From assembly GCF_003289925.1 (NCBI RefSeq), contig NZ_QLZQ01000004.1:186001-250000 (forward strand): DNA of 64,000 nt, given 5' to 3'. This DNA is from Planococcus maitriensis. Lineage in GTDB: Bacteria > Bacillota > Bacilli > Bacillales_A > Planococcaceae. The notes under the pieces are model-generated. The model did not search any database, was not told the origin of the DNA, and was given only the letters and a program-made list of their open reading frames with translations. A program made the position numbers and the translations under genes. This document shows, one piece after another, positions 61,814 to 64,000 of the stretch (the stretch's first letter is position 1; each line of letters opens with the position of its first letter).

Positions 61814-61873
61814 AGGGTGTTCAATTGGAGAGCAATCGTCACTTCTACATTTAATATTCAATGTTCTATATAA

Positions 61874-62001
61874 GTATTTGGAGAAGTTTTCGCTCGACTC
61901 CAGTGGATCAGCGAGACGACCGAGACCCCGCAAGGCGCGAAGCGGCTGAGGAGGCTTGGGCGCGAGCCCACGGAAAGCGAGCGATAAGCTTCGGAAAATA
62001 C
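61874..62001 (+). repeat. Intergenic repeat family A, copy A6 (short form)
   Basis: Core CGACTCCAGTGGATCAGCGAG ... GACCCCGCAAGGCGCGAAG and GAGCCCACGGAAAGC. The ends GTATTTGGAGAAG...CGCTCG and CGAGCG...GCTTCGGAAAATAC are complementary. Confidence 0.72.
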
Positions 62002-62026
62002 GATTTCTTAAACTTGTCGACAGCTG

Positions 62027-62056
62027 AAAAAGCCCCGAATGATCTCGGGGCTTTTC
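62027..62056. terminator. Rho-independent terminator after the sodium:solute symporter gene
   Basis: AAAAGCCCCGA / TCGGGGCTTTT hairpin just beyond the stop at 62058. Confidence 0.88.
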
Positions 62057-62057
62057 T

Positions 62058-63572
62058 TTACAATCCGCGAACTGCTTCCTGCGAAGTCTTTTCGCGCTTT
62101 CTCAAGGTTTCAGCAAGCAGGCTCACCGTAATCATCGACGTGAAGCCGAGAATCGAACTGAAAAACATCGCCTGGAAAACGTGTTCGATGACACCGGTGC
62201 CCGTCAAGATCATATAGCAGCCGGCGCCGCTGACGACGGAAGCGATGGCGCCGGATTTATTGGCGTGCTTCCAGAAATAACCGAGGCTGATCGGCGCTGC
62301 GATGCCGCTGATGATCGCCGAGGTCCCGAAGTTCGTCAGCAAGGCCAGGGATTCCGGGCGGTTGATCGACATATAGAGCGACACCAGGCCGATGAAGAGC
62401 AGCGACACTTTCGATGCTTTCAGCACTTTGGCGTCGAGTTCCTGTTCCGTCAAATTCTTGTTTTTATAAAGAACCGGCACTGCCAGCACTTTGAACAAAT
62501 CGTTGCCGATGCTGTTGGTGATGCCAAGGTACAAACTGTCGGTCGTTGACAGGATCGCGGAGATCAATCCCATGACGAGCAGCGCGACGATGACAACCGG
62601 GAAAGCTTCCATGATGTATGCCGGAATAGCACTGTCAGCTGACGAAAGGCCCGGCAAGATGATGCGCGCCGCAAGTCCGGCGAATACCGAGAAGATCGAC
62701 AGCGTGAATAAAGAGACACCGGCGGATAAAGTGAAGGTTCGCAAGTCTTCCTCCTTTTCGACCGTCAGCACTTTATTCATCAAATGCGGCAGCAATACGA
62801 ATGAAAACAGCAGCCACTGGATGCTCAAGATGGCAAAGCCGCTATAGAACGGCCCGCCAGTCGACAACGGCGAAACAAGTGCCGGGTCGATTGCGCGAAG
62901 TTCCGCTTGCAGCGTGCCGAAGACATTCCATCCGCCGCCGATTGTCCATAATAGCGAGATGAATAATAACAGCGACACGACCGCCATCGTCGCCCCTTGG
63001 ATGCCATCGCTGACGATTTGCGCGAACGCGCCGCCAAGGCTCACGTAGACGACGGTGATGATGACGCCGATCGCGATACCCCATAAATACGGAATGCCGA
63101 TGACCGTCTCGAACATTGTGGCTAAGCCGACATTCTGCCCGACAATATAGTAGATATTGAACAACACCAATAAGGCGACGAGTACGCGCAAAGCTTTGCT
63201 GTTATAGCGGTTGCCGAGCCATTGGGGAATCGTCAAGCTGCCTCCATTTTTCTGCCCGTAGCGCCAGAAGGTTTTCGTGAACAGCAATAAGCCGAGCCAC
63301 GTGACCCCAAAGCAGCCGATCGTGTACCACAAAGTCGACAAGCCGTATGTATACGCCCAGCCCGGCACGCCGAGAAACAAATTGGCGCTAGCGTAAGAGG
63401 CGCCGAAGCTCATGCCGACAACAGCCGGGTTGACTTTGCCTTTCGCGATGGCAAAGCCTTTCATCGATCCGCTATGGGCTTTGCCTTTTTTGCCGAGCCA
63501 CGTCGTCAAGGCGAAATAGCCGACGAGCATCACGCCGATCAGCGGCAATAGCCAAGATGTTTCATTACCCAT
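62058..63572 (-). CDS. Sodium:solute symporter (SSS) family protein
   Basis: The 504-residue protein has about thirteen membrane helices and SSS features: YFALTTWLGKKGK, GMSFGASYASANLFLGVPGWAY (about 53-74), VYVSLGGAFAQIVSDGIQG and AILSTTDSLYLGITNSIGNDL (Na+ site serines/threonines). Substrates of this branch (PanF, acetate, proline types) cannot be told from sequence alone. Its start overlaps a 36-codon ORF, and a flavin monooxygenase gene lies just upstream. Confidence 0.92.
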   Translation of the reverse strand: MGNETSWLLPLIGVMLVGYFALTTWLGKKGKAHSGSMKGFAIAKGKVNPAVVGMSFGASYASANLFLGVPGWAYTYGLSTLWYTIGCFGVTWLGLLLFTKTFWRYGQKNGGSLTIPQWLGNRYNSKALRVLVALLVLFNIYYIVGQNVGLATMFETVIGIPYLWGIAIGVIITVVYVSLGGAFAQIVSDGIQGATMAVVSLLLFISLLWTIGGGWNVFGTLQAELRAIDPALVSPLSTGGPFYSGFAILSIQWLLFSFVLLPHLMNKVLTVEKEEDLRTFTLSAGVSLFTLSIFSVFAGLAARIILPGLSSADSAIPAYIMEAFPVVIVALLVMGLISAILSTTDSLYLGITNSIGNDLFKVLAVPVLYKNKNLTEQELDAKVLKASKVSLLFIGLVSLYMSINRPESLALLTNFGTSAIISGIAAPISLGYFWKHANKSGAIASVVSGAGCYMILTGTGVIEHVFQAMFFSSILGFTSMITVSLLAETLRKREKTSQEAVRGL

Positions 63573-63675
63573 TGCGTTCGCCTCCTTTCGTTTTCGGTTT
63601 TGGGTAAAGTTTATTCCATAAGGTCAGCCCGACGATCCAAAAGACGGCGACGGCGATCCAATAAGCTGTCAGCAT
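63565..63675 (-). CDS. 36-residue membrane peptide coupled to the SSS symporter
   Basis: The ORF (ATG 63675) has one membrane helix (AYWIAVAVFWIVGLTLW) and a basic tail (NKLYPKPKTKGG). Its ribosome binding site AAAGGAGG lies 7 bp upstream, and its stop overlaps the start of the symporter gene by 8 bp. Small partner ORFs like this precede many SSS symporters and may aid assembly; that role is inference. Confidence 0.65.
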   Translation of the reverse strand: MLTAYWIAVAVFWIVGLTLWNKLYPKPKTKGGERNG

Positions 63676-63688
63676 GCGCATTCCTCCT

Positions 63689-64000
63689 TTAATTTCTAGC
63701 CGGTTCGTGCAAGTGCTTGAACGTTCTTCCCGGATGATTGTCTTTCAATTGCGCTTGGCCTTTGCCGTAGATTTTCTCGCGGTACGTGCCTTCCGTGTAT
63801 TCTTTCTGTACGAGCCCACGCTCCTGCAAGACCGGAACGACCAGTTCCACAAAGTCCTCGAAGCTGCCAGGCGCGAGCGTGTACGCCAAATTAAAACCGT
63901 CAACACCGGTTTCATCTCTCCAGCGCTCGACTTCGTCTGCGACCTGCTCCGGCGTCCCGACCGCGACCGGCCCTCTTCCGCCGATACCGACGAATGTTGC
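63689..64000 (-). CDS. C-terminal end of an NtaA/SnaA/SoxA-type flavin monooxygenase (partial)
   Basis: The last 104 codons of a gene that continues beyond the window. GTPEQVADEVERW, GVDGFNLAYTLAPGSFEDFVELVVPVLQERG-like region and the tail HPGRTFKHLHEP are typical of the NtaA/DszA branch of luciferase-like monooxygenases, which oxidise sulfur, nitrogen or xenobiotic substrates with FMNH2. It lies 14 bp upstream of the small symporter-coupled ORF, so uptake and oxidation may belong together. Confidence 0.85.
   Translation of the reverse strand, partial: ATFVGIGGRGPVAVGTPEQVADEVERWRDETGVDGFNLAYTLAPGSFEDFVELVVPVLQERGLVQKEYTEGTYREKIYGKGQAQLKDNHPGRTFKHLHEPARN

Overview
The window looks like chromosomal DNA of a low-to-moderate-GC Gram-positive bacterium of the Bacillales, most likely a Planococcaceae member such as Planococcus/Planomicrobium. 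The evidence is strong AGGAGG-type ribosome binding sites, lipoprotein signal peptides, adenine and SAM-I riboswitches of Bacillus type, an agr-type quorum system, a GerW/YtfJ family protein, and many Rho-independent terminators. The genus is an inference. No rRNA, tRNA or CRISPR array was seen.

Layout. 1-3.3 kb: an AT-rich agrBDCA locus with a promoter carrying AgrA-like direct repeats, divergent from the start of a Ser/Thr/Cys-rich peptide ORF cut by the window edge (candidate lanthipeptide precursor). 3.3-9.6 kb: an FtsX-type ABC transporter (permease plus ATPase) with a neighbouring OmpR-type response regulator and a kinase with a very short sensor loop, typical of antimicrobial-peptide detoxification modules. 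9.7-11.3 kb: an adenine riboswitch, its terminator and a PbuE-like purine efflux pump. 11.5-20.7 kb: an Abi_2/HEPN protein, a penicillin-binding-protein homologue with all three catalytic motifs altered, a CPBP protease, small membrane proteins, a nucleotidyltransferase, a TIGR01777 epimerase and a dicarboxylate symporter. 20.8-27.5 kb: a five-gene catabolic unit (SDR, 3-hydroxyacyl-CoA-dehydrogenase-like protein, GntP permease, HisD-fold dehydrogenase, LacI regulator) with two clear LacI operators; direct copies of an intergenic repeat (family B) flank it. 27.6-32.5 kb: lipoprotein, DUF4385, hydrolase, acetyltransferase, BirA-controlled bioY and an MBL-fold hydrolase. 32.6-36.8 kb: a diheme cytochrome c gene interrupted by an in-frame stop, an ornithine cyclodeaminase homologue, an MFS transporter and a divergent XRE-cupin regulator. 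36.8-45.9 kb: small membrane proteins, GerW, CorA, methyltransferase, GNAT, a Cys-rich DUF326 protein, a carotenoid-desaturase-like oxidoreductase, and two envelope lipoproteins. 46-53 kb: nagA, a CDF metal exporter, a complete TAXI-TRAP uptake system and a luciferase-like monooxygenase. 53.3-58.8 kb: yitJ-metH under a SAM-I riboswitch. 58.9-64 kb: a DUF6544-like protein, copC-copD, a sodium:solute symporter with a tiny overlapping partner ORF, and the 3' end of a flavin monooxygenase.

Two families of non-coding repeats cut across this. Family A (six copies at about 6.7, 10.0, 11.4, 38.7, 53.2 and 61.9 kb) has complementary ends whose sequence differs between copies, which indicates selection on a folded structure. 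Family B occurs at 20.8-21.6 and 27.2-27.5 kb.
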